DNA of 64,000 nt, taken from the NCBI RefSeq assembly GCF_030269925.1, contig NC_085107.1, forward strand, positions 15,440,001 to 15,504,000, in the 5' to 3' direction. The position numbers were made by a program, and so were the translations under genes. This DNA comes from Bombyx mori (lineage: Eukaryota > Arthropoda > Insecta > Lepidoptera > Bombycidae). The notes under the pieces were generated by a model, which worked only from the letters and a program-made list of their open reading frames with translations, made no database searches and had not been told where the DNA came from. Position 1 is the stretch's first letter. Each line of letters starts with the position of its first letter. Shown piece by piece: positions 46,801-57,655 of the stretch.

Positions 46801-49800
46801 ATACAACATATAAATGGTTTTACAAAAATTGGAATATTCTAAAAAAAGTTCAATATCGTGTCGAACATGAGCGTGAAACGTGTTAACAATAATAACAAAC
46901 CATAATAGATTATAATAATGTCGATAAACCTACCCGGTTCGCTTAATATGCAAGTCTAGATTTCCATAATATAACTTATATCTTTCGAACAGTTTTATAG
47001 CCACAGCCTACCGTAGACAAAAGCCGATCGCGGCATTCGGCTCAACTTATCTCAATATTTCCTTCCTTCGCCGCCATCTATCAGCAGAGTTATAAGAGCC
47101 ATCTACAGATGAATCTTCTTCTTTTTTTTACCTTATCCCACTAGGTGGGGTTGGCACAGGTAGTTTTTCTTTTCCATTCTCTTCTATCAGCCGTCAGTTC
47201 AACACTCACTGCTCTCTCTCTCTCATATCGTCATTCACACATTCCATCCATATTTTCTTCGTTCGACATCTTCTTCCCCCTCTACCTTGCACTACCATTT
47301 CCGTACATCTCCTAGTCACATGCATAAAACACACATGAATAAAAAGTAAAAATCAATATAAAAAAATGCGACCCGTACAAATCTTTGTACACACATTTTA
47401 TGTGTGACTGCTCGCGTGGTAAAATGCACAGAAATATTTGCAGGACGTTCGTCTGTTTGAGCTCAATTTTGTACTGTTATAGATGTTTTTTCACTGCGAC
47501 ACCGAGCAACAGGTATAGCTCAAATAGTTTCCACAAATGACTCACTTTTATCAACTGTATTGACAGATGGTACGTTTTCTGGTATTAATGCGCACGATTC
47601 ACAAAATTGACTCATATTAAATCAGTAAAAATACGTTTCTCGTTTTTAAAGACGGTTCGGGACTAGATTACTGTATTTTAAGCTATTGCATAGCTTTTAT
47701 CGCGGGCCTTGAGCGCGGCGACCGAATTATGAAATTCCGTAACGAAAAAAACCTAACACTCCTCACTCCGCCTACCATGTAGCTCGCGTTCAACACATTC
47801 ACACGTTGCGCTTGTGTGGTGTTTGTGAATAATCGCGTGGCGTGACGTCACACTGCATGCGCGTCATGAAAAGTCTGCCCATCTCCCTCTCGCGCAGTCT
47901 AGCTTATGAGTGTGAAGGGGACAGTTGATGTTTTGCTTTTATTTAATGTTTAATATAGCGTGGTCTTGTTTTATTATTGTTTTAATATTAAATTATCATT
48001 GTCTAATTATATTTGCATAAGTTGATAAAAAATGCTATGCAATAGCTTTACCACGGCAGTTCCCGAGTGCCACACGTTTTTTTTATCTTCTTCTTTTATT
48101 ATTTTTATTATTACTATTTATATTTTTTTATTATTAGTGGCTCGGAAGCCTTTCTAGTTTCACCAGAACAGGTAGACGAGCAAAGGCTCAGCTAGGAGGG
48201 GTGGAATTTGCTAACAGCTGCCCGAGCGCCTCCGAAGGATATCTAACAATTAAAAAGCAGCTGCTCCTAGTGTTAGAGGTGAAGGCGTCTAATGCAAAGG
48301 TTATTGGATCTGATCAATCCATTAGGACGTGTCTAGGGCGACGATGGTGATTTTTTTTATCTATGTCATAATCCAGGTATCGTTCTTTTGATGTTCATAA
48401 TTTATATAGAGCCCGAATAATAGTGCGTTTCCAGAGATCTTTTTTGCCACGCACCATCCGGCTTTGGAATGAGCTCCCCTCCACGGTGCTTCCCGAGCGC
48501 TATGACATAAAATATCCTTCTTCAAACGACGATTGTGGAGAGCACTTAACGGTAGGCAGCGACTTGGCTCTGCCCCTGGCATTGCTAAAGTCCATGGACG
48601 ACGGTAACCACTCACCATCAGGTGGGCCGTATGGTCGTCTCCCTACAAGGACAATAAAAAAAAATTTGGAATTTCCAAAACGCCCAACGAAATAAATATT
48701 GAAATTTGGACTAATTTGTCGCCGAACCTAGTATTATTATTATAAGATTTTTGCCTCCTAGATCATATCCTTTTACCATTAATACGTTTAATTATAAACC
48801 GCTCAAATAAATTCAAAATTTCCAACGTAATCTACTAATAAATATGTACAAATACAGCAGAAGTCGGAAGTTAACTTTGCGTCATAATGATGCGCATTCA
48901 GGATATTGTATAACAAAGTCAAATAAATGTACACCGGAATACAAAAAAAATATTATCAGGCCGCCCAACACAAATTCATTATAATATAAAGAGACGAACG
49001 AACATATCGACGAACGACACTAAAATTCATCGAATTCACTTTTGTAACGTTGTAAAACTATACCTAGTAAAACCGAAGCTTATTAACATTAAACAATGTA
49101 GCACATAATCAATTCACTGTTCTGTTTTGACGTGGAAATATACGAAATACATCATGCATGTAGTAAATTATTATTAGTGAGGTCACGTCTGGGCTCTTAT
49201 GCGCTATTTGCGATATCAGTGCAGCAACGAAACTAAATTGACATAAAGTGGTAGCATCAAAGAGCAAAAAACTTATACACTTCAGCGAGGAAACTTGGAG
49301 CAGACAGGACTTGCGGCGTGCCTATCTAAGTACAAAATGTACACATTATGTTTTGAAATATCTCAATATAGTTTTAGAAGAAACCTTTTAGCGATAAAAT
49401 TTCTCATATTAATCTATACTCTATACTAATATTATAAAGAGGAAAGATTTGTTTGTTTGTTTGTATTGAATAGGCTCCGAAACTACTGAACCGATTTAAA
49501 AAATTCTTTCAGTGTTGGAAAGCTGCGGTATCCCCGGATGACATGGGCTTATATTTAATATATTTTCAAAAAAATGAGAGGTCCTTACTGAAACTCCAAT
49601 AATGAAACCCAATGTGTAAATAAATTACCTAAAATTCTTTACATTGCGTGCGCTACTTTTCAAGCGAAGCCGGGGCGGGCCGCTATTGTTTTATAATACT
49701 AATTATTATAATAATTCTTTATTTCAGTAAAAACCATACATTTCGTTAGTATTACATATAATCTATGTTAGTATATTAATATCTGTCTGTATATACATAC

Positions 49801-52800
49801 ATATAGTATTTAGTCTTTCATAAGTGACTGCTACAAAGGCTATTAAATAGTAGTACCTTGATCTTGATTTATGTTGTATGAGTATTAAAAAAATTTACGA
49901 GACAAAAACAATACAGATTTCGAATACATGGTGACTTTTAAACTAACACCGACCAGAAATCGAATCCCGACTTCGTGGTATATAGTAAGTAGCACTGTGT
50001 GATGATGTTAATTTAAAACAGTATTTTTTTTTACTGTATCAAAAACGTTTAAATTGAAAAACGCTTCATTCATTTAGCAGCCTTTCTCAAAGTGGGCGAT
50101 AACGCCCCCTTGTGGGTGCTGTAGGTCTAAGAGGGGGATGGTAAAAGACACAGGGAAAAAATGGGGGCGTTGTGTTGAGGCTTAGGAGGCGATTTGTAAT
50201 TTCATCTAGGAGGACTCTTAGACACCGACTAAGCTCTCACTATAGTGGTTTTAAGTAGGTGAAAACATGGGGGCGCTAAAAAATAATTTATTCTCAAAGT
50301 GGACAATAGACAGAATAAGTTTGGGAGCCGCTGATCTAGATTCTCACCAGAGATGATGTGCTCGAGAAAGTTATTTAGCATCCGGTATGTAACTTTATCA
50401 TGCACGATGCACTGCACATTTCTACTGGTTTCGTATGTGTATATTTCTAAAACATTATAATAAGACGCGAGAAAATTCCGGGGCTGTAGTTGAACCTTGT
50501 AAGTTTTAGCATTCTTTGTACAAATGTATTTTATTTGTGGTATCGAGTGATTGCCGTCGCGAATATGTATGATAATGTATAAATACAGTCACCTTCCTTG
50601 AAGTAGAAGTCTGAATTATATTGTTTTATCATAGTAATTAGCCTCGATGCAGACTAGACTTTAAGTGCCACTCGTGATATATTGCGTTATAACGTTATTA
50701 TAAGGTCGGCTTCGTACAATATTACCGCCCACCTTGAACCAGAACGTAGGAAACGGATGCTCAGGAACGGAAGATGAGATTGCCTTGCGATAATAACAAA
50801 AACAGATTCGTTTTGTTTACAGTGTGTTGGTTTTATAAATTCTGAAATCTAAATAAAAACAATATTCAATTAATACTTTTTCGTATACAACCTATTTTTT
50901 TATTTTTGTATAAATGTAACTGTAATTTAAAAAAAAAATGTGTTTAAGAATTCGTTCCATTAATTATATTAGTCTCAACAAACATACAATTATGTACAAT
51001 GCTATGACTACATCCAATTTGATGCGTATGAAATATTTTCCGTTATACACAGTATCAATATCATAAAAAATTTAATAAGCTAAAGAGAAATCTTACGAAA
51101 ATAAGGTTATTTTACAGTTCCGTCTTATTTAAGATTATAATACACTTTAGATTAGTTCGTTAACTATTAGTAAAATACGGTGGGTTATTTAAGTTCTAAT
51201 TAGGTCACGAGAATATATTTTCTTATTGTAACCCTTTGGAGAACTGATGGAATTGAGACATCGACAGATATCTTCAGTATGCAACGAACGTAACACTTTC
51301 AACTGCTTTCTATGGTTCTTTATATTGTTATAAGCATCACACACCAGCTATCAGTAGATCAGAGGTTTGGCCCCAAATGACGTCACGCTTAATGAGGTAG
51401 CGTCAGCAACAATTTAAAAAGTTTTCGCAACAATTAAAGAGCGAACAATAATTCGTTACTGTTTGAAGAAACTCTATGAAGTTAGATGATGTTATTAAAT
51501 TTAAAAACTCCACGGAAGTATTTTCATATTAATAGACATTTGCATTGGCTTGCAGAGACATATGCCAAAAGACGTGGCGATGTTATAGTCAACATAGTTG
51601 CAAAGTCATACGATAAACTAATTTGGCCCTTGATTACAAGAGTATTAAAAATTATCAATATATTAAAAGTTTACAGAAATAATACCCAAACAAAAACGTA
51701 TGAGGAAATAAAGCGTTACGTTTCACTTATTGAAACAATGTGTTGCGTTTTTATTTATTTTATAAACAGCAGTAGTTTATATTTTTATGCTTAAGGACCT
51801 CACAGCCGAACGATAGGCGATTTCGCACTATGTATTTACAATAATGATCGCCCACAAAGCACATTATACATATACATAGGAGTATATTGAGAGCGGTTAC
51901 ATTTTAAAACTAATTGTTTGTTTTACTCGACGTCGCGTCGTACAGACCGAGGGGTGGTGCCGACCAATCTGCTCGAATCCAAAGCACTTAGACACTTTTA
52001 ATTCTACCTATATATCGTATACAACTGTAACAGAAAATTGTCTTGTTTATTTAGTTTAGTTAGGTTGTTTGTTAGGTGATTTTTATTTTTATTATATGGC
52101 CGTATTTTTTCCTTCGAGCATCACGTAATATTTATGTTATTATGGGTAGACCAGTCAACCGAATATTAAGTGATTACCGGAAACCATGCATTCTCTCATG
52201 GATGGAGTGGAGACCGCGAAATGGCAAACGTAGGACGCTGGCAAACAGCTGTATGAGAGAAGCCGAAGATCGTGCCCAATGGCGTGCAATTGGAGAGGCT
52301 TATCCAGGCAGTGGACTGCCAGATGATGAAAATGATGGATTCTCACAGACATTAATGCGAAGTTTCAATTATACTATATGAAAACGTACCCGCCATGCAA
52401 CTGCGGAATGCAAATCGTCGTGTGTACATCTAGGGCATTAATACACCGAAATCTATGTAAGCTTTACTGCTTAAAATTTAAGGGTTAGATTGCAGCAATC
52501 GTAATTATTGAATCTCGCTGGAACTGAACTGATACTGAAATTATTTCATTTCAGGTACGGTTTGATAATTTATAACAAATTAAACTCCAGTCGACCTTCT
52601 GAATGACCAACATAATGTTTGTTTTAACAAAATGCACAACAACTCTTTTATTATAATTCTTACTTAATTTTTGTAGCCTATGTATGCATTATTAAGGGCG
52701 TAACACCACTGCTGTTTGTGTATTTTTCTTGGCCATAAACTAAGAAATTGTACTCAGTAGAGTTATTATATAAACCTACATTTGTTATTTCTAAGATATT

Positions 52801-55800
52801 TGTACGAACATTTTGGTAAACATCAAGAAAATATTCCATATGTCTTTCTTTATCAGCCCGAGTTAGTGCTATATACTAGAAATTATATAGAAACGAATTC
52901 CGACTACTTTTAGATTCTGTTTAAAGTACATATATTTAAAATTCTAATGTAAAATTCATCGAAATTCATTATTTTCGTAGGCTTGAATATTTTATGTTCA
53001 GTCGCAAATAGTTTTATACCTTTCATGTAAACCATTTGGAAAACATTCATTTTTAAGAAGCGTATATGATACAGCTCTATAGAAGAGTCACATAGTGGAT
53101 ATCACTAGCGATTATCAGATATAGTAGAACACCACGAAGCGAATACTTCGGGCAAACATTCGTTTGACGAACAGGTTTGTTTGCTCCGTGTCTGGGTGTT
53201 TGATGTCTATATATTGAAAGGTAGGTACACCACTATGCATACGAGTTTCTAGTTCCCATAGTTCAGGAAACAGTAATTTTATCGTTGATGAACGCATTTA
53301 ATTTGTTCACGATTATTTATTATTATTATCACTGCAGCAAACGAATAGTAGATAAGATTTAGTTGCAGTAACTGAGGGATGTCAAAAGTCACAAATTAGT
53401 CAATCTCCTTTAGAAATTTTGAAGTATTCTCATTCTTCGATATTATTAATCGAACCAGAACCATATCTAATTACAATCCGTTTTTGTATAACTTTAGTTA
53501 TTATACAAATCTGGGTCTGTTCAATTTTTTGAAAATTAGTAAAAAGAAGAATTTATCTACCTGAAGTGCAAAGGCCGAACAATCGACCGCCTAAAACGGC
53601 AATAAAAAAATAAGAACGGATACTGTATAATGGATGATGGATATCGTATTGATGAAAATGAAACTACAAAGATGTTTTGCGCTTTGCCACAACGAATCTA
53701 GAATACACTACTGAATGTTGACTTTACATGAAATATGTAGTGGATACGATTAAATCCTACACCGGAGCAAATTTTAGGTTAATGAAATTCCACATATATA
53801 TTCCTCTTTGACACAGCGGACATAGGATGCACTATAGAAATTATTTCAAATTAATGTAATTAGCTTCGGCCTTTGTGTTGTGTTCACAGGAAGTATATTT
53901 TAATAACATTACGTTGTCCCGATAGTTCTAGGCATATATTTTAAAATGAACAATAAAGTACAGGTTAAGTTAGGTTACAGTTTTTTTTAACAATAAAATT
54001 ATTTTTTAAATAAATAAGTAAATAAGTTAATTTTGTAGATAATGCTTGAAACGTATTTGCTTAAATTTACTTCACCTATACCTAAATAAATAGTCAAAGA
54101 CAAAAAAGTTAGTGACAATTTTCTCCGGAGTTTCTTCACAGATTTTTGTTTGTTTATTAACTATTAACCAGCTTTTTGGTTTTTATCAAAAAATAATGAT
54201 TTGCACCGCTATTTTTCCAACACCAGTTGTTTTACGTTTTTAAAATAACTTTAGTCGCCTGCGGTAGATATAGGTATTCCTGTGTACTCGCATTGAATAA
54301 AGCGACAGTGCCGTAATTCAAATACGAACCTAATACGGAAGTCTTCTATGAAGAGGGGATCCTCATCATCCCAAATGCTGCAGGACATAGACCTCTCCCA
54401 ATTAACGTTACCGAGCTCGGTCTTCGGTTCTACTCGTCCATTTCTTGACCGCCGAATGAAGGGGTAACATCATACGTACCAAATAGTGGTAGACTACGTT
54501 GTGAGCTCGCACTAATAAGTATAACCGCTCTACCTATTTCTGCCGCAAAATATACATGCGTTCCAGAATGGTAGCCATTAAAATACAATATCAGACTTAG
54601 ACCTCAAAGCTGAAGTTGGGTGGCGGCAGTAGCTTTGCAATATTAATGGCCTCCAGCAGCCTCTTGTCATGCAAAAGAACATGATGCAGATCATCACATC
54701 TTCTAGTGAAAAGTTGTTCTAAGTTAAACCGTGTTAAAACGATATTTTGAAACGACCCTTAACTGCTTCAGTGAACCGGAAACTAAACCAAGGTTACTTG
54801 TTACAGAGGCAGTCTAATCTTCGACGTCTAAACAGTCCGTTGTGATATAATTTTTGTTACCTAATATGATTGGTGAGCTCTCCAAACTAAGGTATAAGAT
54901 TGAAGGCAAATTTACATTAGTATAACAGGTCTTCAGACGAAACGCATGATTGGTTAGCGGCAGAAATAGGCAGAGTTGGATTCACTAAATTGTTTTGAGA
55001 TATTCCAAGGTGAGTCAGGGGATGGGAAAACACAACGTGACAGATTTCACGAGGTGGAGAGAAGACACGCTAAAATTCACGAGAGCCCGTCGGATGCGAA
55101 TTGCGCAGGGCGGGTCATTATGGCGAGCCCCGAAGGCTTATATCCAGCAGTGGATATCTGTGGGCTGATGATGATGATGATGAAAGAGATTTTTGGCGAT
55201 TCTTTCTGCAGTGGAAGTCACCGGTGATAATGATGATGAAGAATGTTTTTCTGGGTGGAGGTGAGACGAGCTCGGGATCCACCTGATTTGATAGCCCAAC
55301 CTTTGATTAATTAGGGCCAAGTCCTAACTGATACGCTTGTGTTTAATAATATAAATATGTTACTGACGGGGCTGTCAAAAGCCAGTTCCGAATTAACTTA
55401 TCTACAACAAATGAATTAAGGGAAACCGATAATATCCCCCCTCAAATTTCTTTCCCAAATTATTTCTGCTGTCTTGGATGCTCCTCTTATTTAACAGGTG
55501 TTAGGGCGGATAGGCACCAATATTCCTGCTTAGTACGATCGGTGAAAGGTACGGTCGGCAAGTCAAATAATATAAAAAAACATGTAGCTTACAAATACAT
55601 ATTGTTTTCTTCAGTTCATAAAACTGTCGCCATTTTATTATTATTATTTTAAATCGCCGTGATATTAGACGACTATTCACGTTAAAAACGGCACTGCTCA
55701 AATCAAACCTACGTGACATGAACTAACAGGCAATGGACACAATTAATTACAGAAGTGGGGCCATTATTAGCTTTCCTTTTTAATGAATTGCGGTAAACTC

Positions 55801-56778
55801 CACTATCATAATAAGACCACTTATCTAATTACACAATTATTGCCTTTGCACTGTATTGAACTCTACTTTACGCTACTTTTATTGTTAGGTATCTACGTTT
55901 GTCGTTAAAGGTACGATCGTCACTTGAGAAAAAATGTCAAAAATGAAGAAAAAAACACATTTGCATAATTTATGTGAAATTAATTATAGTAGTGAATGGG
56001 ATAAAAAAACGATTTTTGGATTCGGCGAAAACGCGATCCAACAACGAAAAACACGTAAAAATCGTTGGGCGATGTTTTCATTGGCACGCATTAAAAATTC
56101 GAATCAAGTTTTAAAATACTGACCGAACTCTGCCCCCAGAGAACATGTAACTCTAGTATCTTTACAATAACAAATGCAATCAATTTAGTTTACAAGAAAT
56201 TTATTTATCAGAGTTAATCGTGAACATGCTGTTTTAGATATTAACAGATATCAAACAGCTTATTCTTTTGATAAAACTCACATTACTAAGTACTCGTATA
56301 CTTGCAACAACAATATATCAAAATTAATTTCGTAATAGTTATTGGAAAGAACTGGTCACTGACGTTTTTAATGTAACCAAGCACCTGGCTTAATTATTCA
56401 ATGAAAACTAAAACCAAAAACAGACCTTTTATTAAAGGCAAAATTCATTTGGATACGTGCGCTTAAAAATAGATATTGATGTGTGAATAGTTCACTAGAA
56501 ATTGTCCAGTGTCGTGCAATGTTGAAAGACGTAAATAACTAGTTACCAAACAAATAAATAAGGAATAGCTATGACCTTCTCTCTCTCTCTCTTAAATTCC
56601 CGATGCATTTTAATACAGATTATTAATATGGATGAATAATACTAGTATATGATACTACAAATAATAGTGTGTTATTATATTTTATGAGTACGTACCCATA
56701 GATATTGCTGAAAGCGGCACTTCCAACACTAATGTGAGAAACTTTGATACCGGTTGTACCGAGCTCGTTATACCTCAT
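31814..56778 (-). CDS. Aldo/keto reductase, L-galactose dehydrogenase-like group
   Basis: Seven minus-strand exons join in frame to 328 residues: 56696-56778, 46654-46771, 43251-43412, 34265-34498, 33612-33743, 32148-32320 and 31814-31898. The barrel starts MRYNELGTTGIKVSHISVGS. Key positions are GINYLETGPWYGQG (Tyr56), YYIGSKVGRYD (Lys82), DYVDLIQVHDI (His123), ARFIGIADYD and VGVINAAATGMGLLTNKGPQ, all matching the insect LGalDH-like AKRs. Such enzymes reduce carbonyls or oxidise sugars with NAD(P)H in the cytosol. The true insect substrate is unknown. The usual catalytic Asp is Glu51. The gene is stretched to 25 kb by repeat-filled introns of 9.9, 3.2 and 8.8 kb. The sixth donor (AG/GTCGGT) is weak, but only it keeps a sensible tail (FFDKDTLHWDNVELPLY). 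Minus-strand AATAAA at 31652. Confidence 0.92.
32680..32765 (-). mobile_element. LINE 3' tail fragment
   Basis: The minus strand reads GGCAGTGGCTTGGCTCTGCC and CATTGCTAAAGTCCATAGGC, the same tail as the better copy at 48421-48661. A TAGA tetramer run is at its edge. Confidence 0.6.
35975..36190 (-). mobile_element. Strongly diverged Bm1-type SINE, reversed
   Basis: Remnants such as CCCACTCTTCAAACGAGAGC, then CGCGGCAGAAATAGGTAAG, match the reversed SINE body with many changes. It sits directly before the forward copy at 36206. Confidence 0.5.
36206..36440 (+). mobile_element. Bm1-type SINE
   Basis: It runs from ACTGGTGGTAGGACCTCTTG through GGCGGGTGGCGCATTTACG to CCACCCATCTAAGGAATAAA. It is full length for the 3' body, forward relative to the window and antisense to the host gene. 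Confidence 0.85.
36977..37210 (+). mobile_element. Bm1-type SINE
   Basis: It starts GGTAGTAGGACCACTTGTGA and ends CCACCCATCTAAGCAATAAC plus an A tail. A small internal deletion removes the GTCTATGGGCTCC block. Confidence 0.82.
37595..37830 (-). mobile_element. Diverged Bm1-type SINE, reversed
   Basis: Plus strand GCTTAGCTGGAAGGATGAGC, CACTTGATGTTAAGTG and CAAGACGAAACGCATTGCTG are recognisable but diverged forms of the reversed body. Confidence 0.7.
38203..38290 (-). repeat. Interspersed GTGAGCTCACCTAC repeat, 3' part, reversed
   Basis: Plus strand CTACCTAAGCTGAGAGCCTT, then GTAACCTTAACTAGTAGGTG and AGCTCACGGGGCTCAAACC are the reverse of the 3' part of the copy at 59811-60060. Confidence 0.7.
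40655..40785 (-). repeat. Interspersed GTGAGCTCACCTAC repeat, diverged, reversed
   Basis: GGTAGGTGAGCTCACGTGGC, then GAGTTAGCTAACACCATAGC and AAGAGCAGTGCTTCGCGGAA match the family in reverse. Confidence 0.65.
41195..41570 (-). mobile_element. Helitron copy D, 5' end lost
   Basis: On the minus strand the 3' end is intact (hairpin GTCGAATTTCGAC, then CTAG before T). The other end breaks off at about 41570, inside the GTGCACAAT region, without the TC terminus. Confidence 0.78.
42620..42840 (+). mobile_element. Bm1-type SINE head and start of body
   Basis: It has the B-box GGTGTTCGAATCTCAGGC, then TTCACGATTGACTTCCACGG, TTTGCGTAATTACTGGTGG and GGTAGGTACCACCACCCTAC, then breaks. It shows that the tRNA-like head and the common body belong to one element. 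Confidence 0.8.
42895..43096 (-). mobile_element. Bm1-type SINE body, reversed
   Basis: From TTATTGCTTAGATGGTTGG through CCTGGTGTTAAGTGGTTAC to ACGGCAGAAATAGGCAGG on the plus strand. It faces the SINE head at 42620-42840 across about 55 bases of GAC/AAC-type simple sequence. Confidence 0.83.
43413..46653. other. Aldo/keto reductase intron 2 (3.2 kb)
   Basis: AT-rich and mostly without recognisable content, apart from mariner transposase remnants at 45775-46130. Short open frames in it look random. Confidence 0.5.
45775..46130 (-). mobile_element. Decayed mariner transposase remnant
   Basis: The minus-strand translation shows the mariner blocks INDSDLYYRQLRTLKQ and GVVFHYDNTRPHT, the latter around a catalytic Asp of the DDD triad, followed by a degenerate proline/serine-rich stretch in place of PYSPDL. 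Stops and frameshifts interrupt the upstream part, so it cannot be active. The frame at 46149-46379 just upstream may be the transposase N-terminal half, but I could not confirm that. Confidence 0.7.
47655..48080. mobile_element. MITE-like element with inverted AAGCTATTGCATAGC ends
   Basis: The left side has TTTTAAGCTATTGCATAGC followed by TATCGCGGGCC. The right side has ATGCTATGCAATAGCTTTAC followed by CACGGCAGTTCCCGAGTGCC, an inverted match. The block AAATTCCGTAACGAAAAAA is common in moth genomes. No coding is present. Confidence 0.6.
48140..48350. repeat. Unclassified GC-richer repeat-like block
   Basis: A compositionally distinct block begins GTGGCTCGGAAGCCTTTCTA and ends near TAGGACGTGTCTAGGGCGAC. 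It lies beside LINE sequence and is probably retroelement-derived, but it was not recognised. Confidence 0.35.
48421..48661 (+). mobile_element. 3' end of a Jockey/CR1-type LINE
   Basis: The frame reads FLPRTIRLWNELPSTVLPE, the conserved C-terminal block of such LINE polymerase proteins. It is followed by the 3' UTR GGCAGCGACTTGGCTCTGCC and CACTCACCATCAGGTGGGCC, with an AATAAA-like A tail. It is 5'-truncated, as usual for LINEs. Confidence 0.8.
49425..49688 (+). mobile_element. Lepidopteran Helitron-like element
   Basis: It starts TCTATACTAATATTATAAAG, has TTTGTTTGTTTGTTTG and the CTACTGAACCGATTT phrase, and ends AAGCCGGGGCGGGCCGCTAT, close to the usual CTAG terminus but degenerate. Confidence 0.6.
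50078..50333. mobile_element. hAT-like MITE
   Basis: Left end CAGCCTTTCTCAAAGTGGG and right end AGTTTGGGAGCCGCTG are imperfect inverted repeats of hAT type (CAGnGnTTCTCAAACT). The flanks ATTTAG and ATCTAG could be a decayed target duplication. Internally it has several GGGGGCG motifs. No transposase. Confidence 0.6.
52181..52345 (+). mobile_element. C-terminal LINE fragment
   Basis: The frame reads MEWRPRNGKRRTLANSC and MREAEDRAQWRAIGEAYPGS, the conserved carboxyl end of RTE/CR1-like polymerase proteins (RW...AxDRxxWRxxxEAY). No upstream polymerase domain remains. Confidence 0.7.
54345..54400 (-). mobile_element. RTE-type LINE tail scrap
   Basis: Plus strand TCCTCATCATCCCAAATGCT then GCAGGACATAGACCTCTCCC is the reverse of the RTE 3' phrase seen at 55130. 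Confidence 0.45.
54490..54680 (+). mobile_element. Heavily diverged Bm1-type SINE
   Basis: GTGGTAGACTACGTTGTGAG, then CTACCTATTTCTGCCGC and GAAGTTGGGTGGCGGC are weak but ordered matches to the body. A reversed scrap (GACGAAACGCATGATTGG, GCGGCAGAAATAGGCAG) follows at 54890-54980. Confidence 0.5.
54986..55182 (+). mobile_element. RTE-type LINE 3' end with GAT microsatellite tail
   Basis: The sequence carries CGAAGGCTTATATCCAGCAG then TGGATATCTGTGGGCTGATG and a GATGAT run. This is the standard 3' end of moth RTE elements, which terminate in simple repeats. It is truncated at the 5' side. Confidence 0.78.
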
Positions 56779-56819
56779 GTTGAATGATTGCGGAGACGCG
56801 ATCTCTCGTACGCTGCCTG

Positions 56820-56835
56820 CTCACGACTGATCCGG
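56820..56835 (-). promoter_or_regulatory. Possible initiator of the aldo/keto reductase gene
   Basis: The minus strand has GATCAGTCGTG, containing the arthropod initiator TCAGT, about 50 bases upstream of the ATG at 56778. No TATA box lies at the right distance. The surrounding 150 bases are CG-rich against the AT-rich background, as expected of a promoter. Confidence 0.35.
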
Positions 56836-57299
56836 CTACGTCACTCGTGATAACACAATCAAACGTTCGACGAAGCGGGAGCTATCGGTCGGAACTAGCT
56901 TGCATTTTAATGCATTTATGGCATTTCTATTCAGTCATATAGCGCCTTTTAAATATATAAAATAATTGCAATATGCTATAAAAATTAAAAATAATAATCA
57001 AGGTAACCTTTATTGGGTGTGATCTCTGATGCTTCAGGTGTTTATCGCTTACCTACGGGGTTCGAGAGGGAGTCCCCATAAAACATAATCCAGAAGTTTC
57101 AAAGATAATGAAAAATTTATGGAAACTGTCCCTTTATTTGTTATCGTTTGTTATTATTACTATTATTTATTGTCATGAAATATTTTCATTTTATTATTGT
57201 TAGTGAAAAGATTCTGAAAAATGAAATTATAAAAAGTTTTCAAATTTGCCGCCAACATACGGGCTAGCGAAATTGTCCTTTAATATTTCTTAATTAGAG

Positions 57300-57400
57300 A
57301 CGGACAGACATGGTCATAACTCACCTAATGTTATGTGACGAAGAGAGCCCATACACAAGACTTCACTTTAGACTATAAACCCCCGTCTTGAGACTTTAAG
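57300..57400 (-). mobile_element. Diverged Bm1-type SINE scrap, reversed
   Basis: The order of ACTCACCTAATGTTATGTGA, GAGCCCATACAC and CCCCGTCTTGAGAC follows the reversed body, with many changes. Confidence 0.4.
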
Positions 57401-57480
57401 TAGCTGAGAAATCGAAATTTCAAATTGTATTTACTTATTAGAACTGTTATGTCTCCTTTCCAACCGATTTTCCTCCTACT

Positions 57481-57655
57481 TAATCGTTAGTAGTCTAAAG
57501 GGCTATTCCAGGTATGCTCAAACGGGTAGGTGAGCTTACGGGCTCAACCTGAAAGAACTGCTAACACTAGCCCTAGCAAGAGCGTTTCTTCGATGAATCT
57601 ACCACGAGATCGGAATCGCGGCCCACTGAGAAGATCCGGCGGGAAACTCAGTGAA
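57481..57655 (-). repeat. Interspersed GTGAGCTCACCTAC repeat, reversed
   Basis: GGGTAGGTGAGCTTACGGGC, then GCTAACACTAGCCCTAGCAA and CCCACTGAGAAGATCCGGCG are the reverse of the copy at 4947-5210. A LINE-tail-like scrap (GGCTTTGCATTGCCCCTGCC) follows at about 57760. Confidence 0.7.

Larger units (their letters stand above)
46772..56695. other. Aldo/keto reductase intron 1 (9.9 kb), repeat-rich
   Basis: It contains LINE tails at 48.4, 52.2 and 55.0 kb, a palindromic-ended element at 47.65-48.08 kb, a Helitron-like piece at 49.4 kb, a hAT-like MITE at 50.1 kb and SINE remnants at 54.5-55.0 kb. The intervals 50.4-52.1, 52.4-54.3 and 55.3-56.6 kb show nothing recognised apart from a CT run near 56580. 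Confidence 0.55.

Noticed and set aside
48361..48695. Opposed open frames at about 48.4-48.7 kb
   Set aside because: The plus frame is a LINE C-terminus and the minus frame is its shadow. Annotated as a mobile element, not as a host gene.
51486..51794. 102-residue plus-strand frame in AKR intron 1
   Set aside because: Lysine/isoleucine-rich, AT-driven composition, no recognised domain and no splice or poly(A) support. Not strong enough to call a gene.
55934..56122. 62-residue basic plus-strand frame starting MSKMKKKTHLHNL
   Set aside because: Short, lysine-rich from A-rich DNA, with no homology I recognise and no promoter or tail signals.
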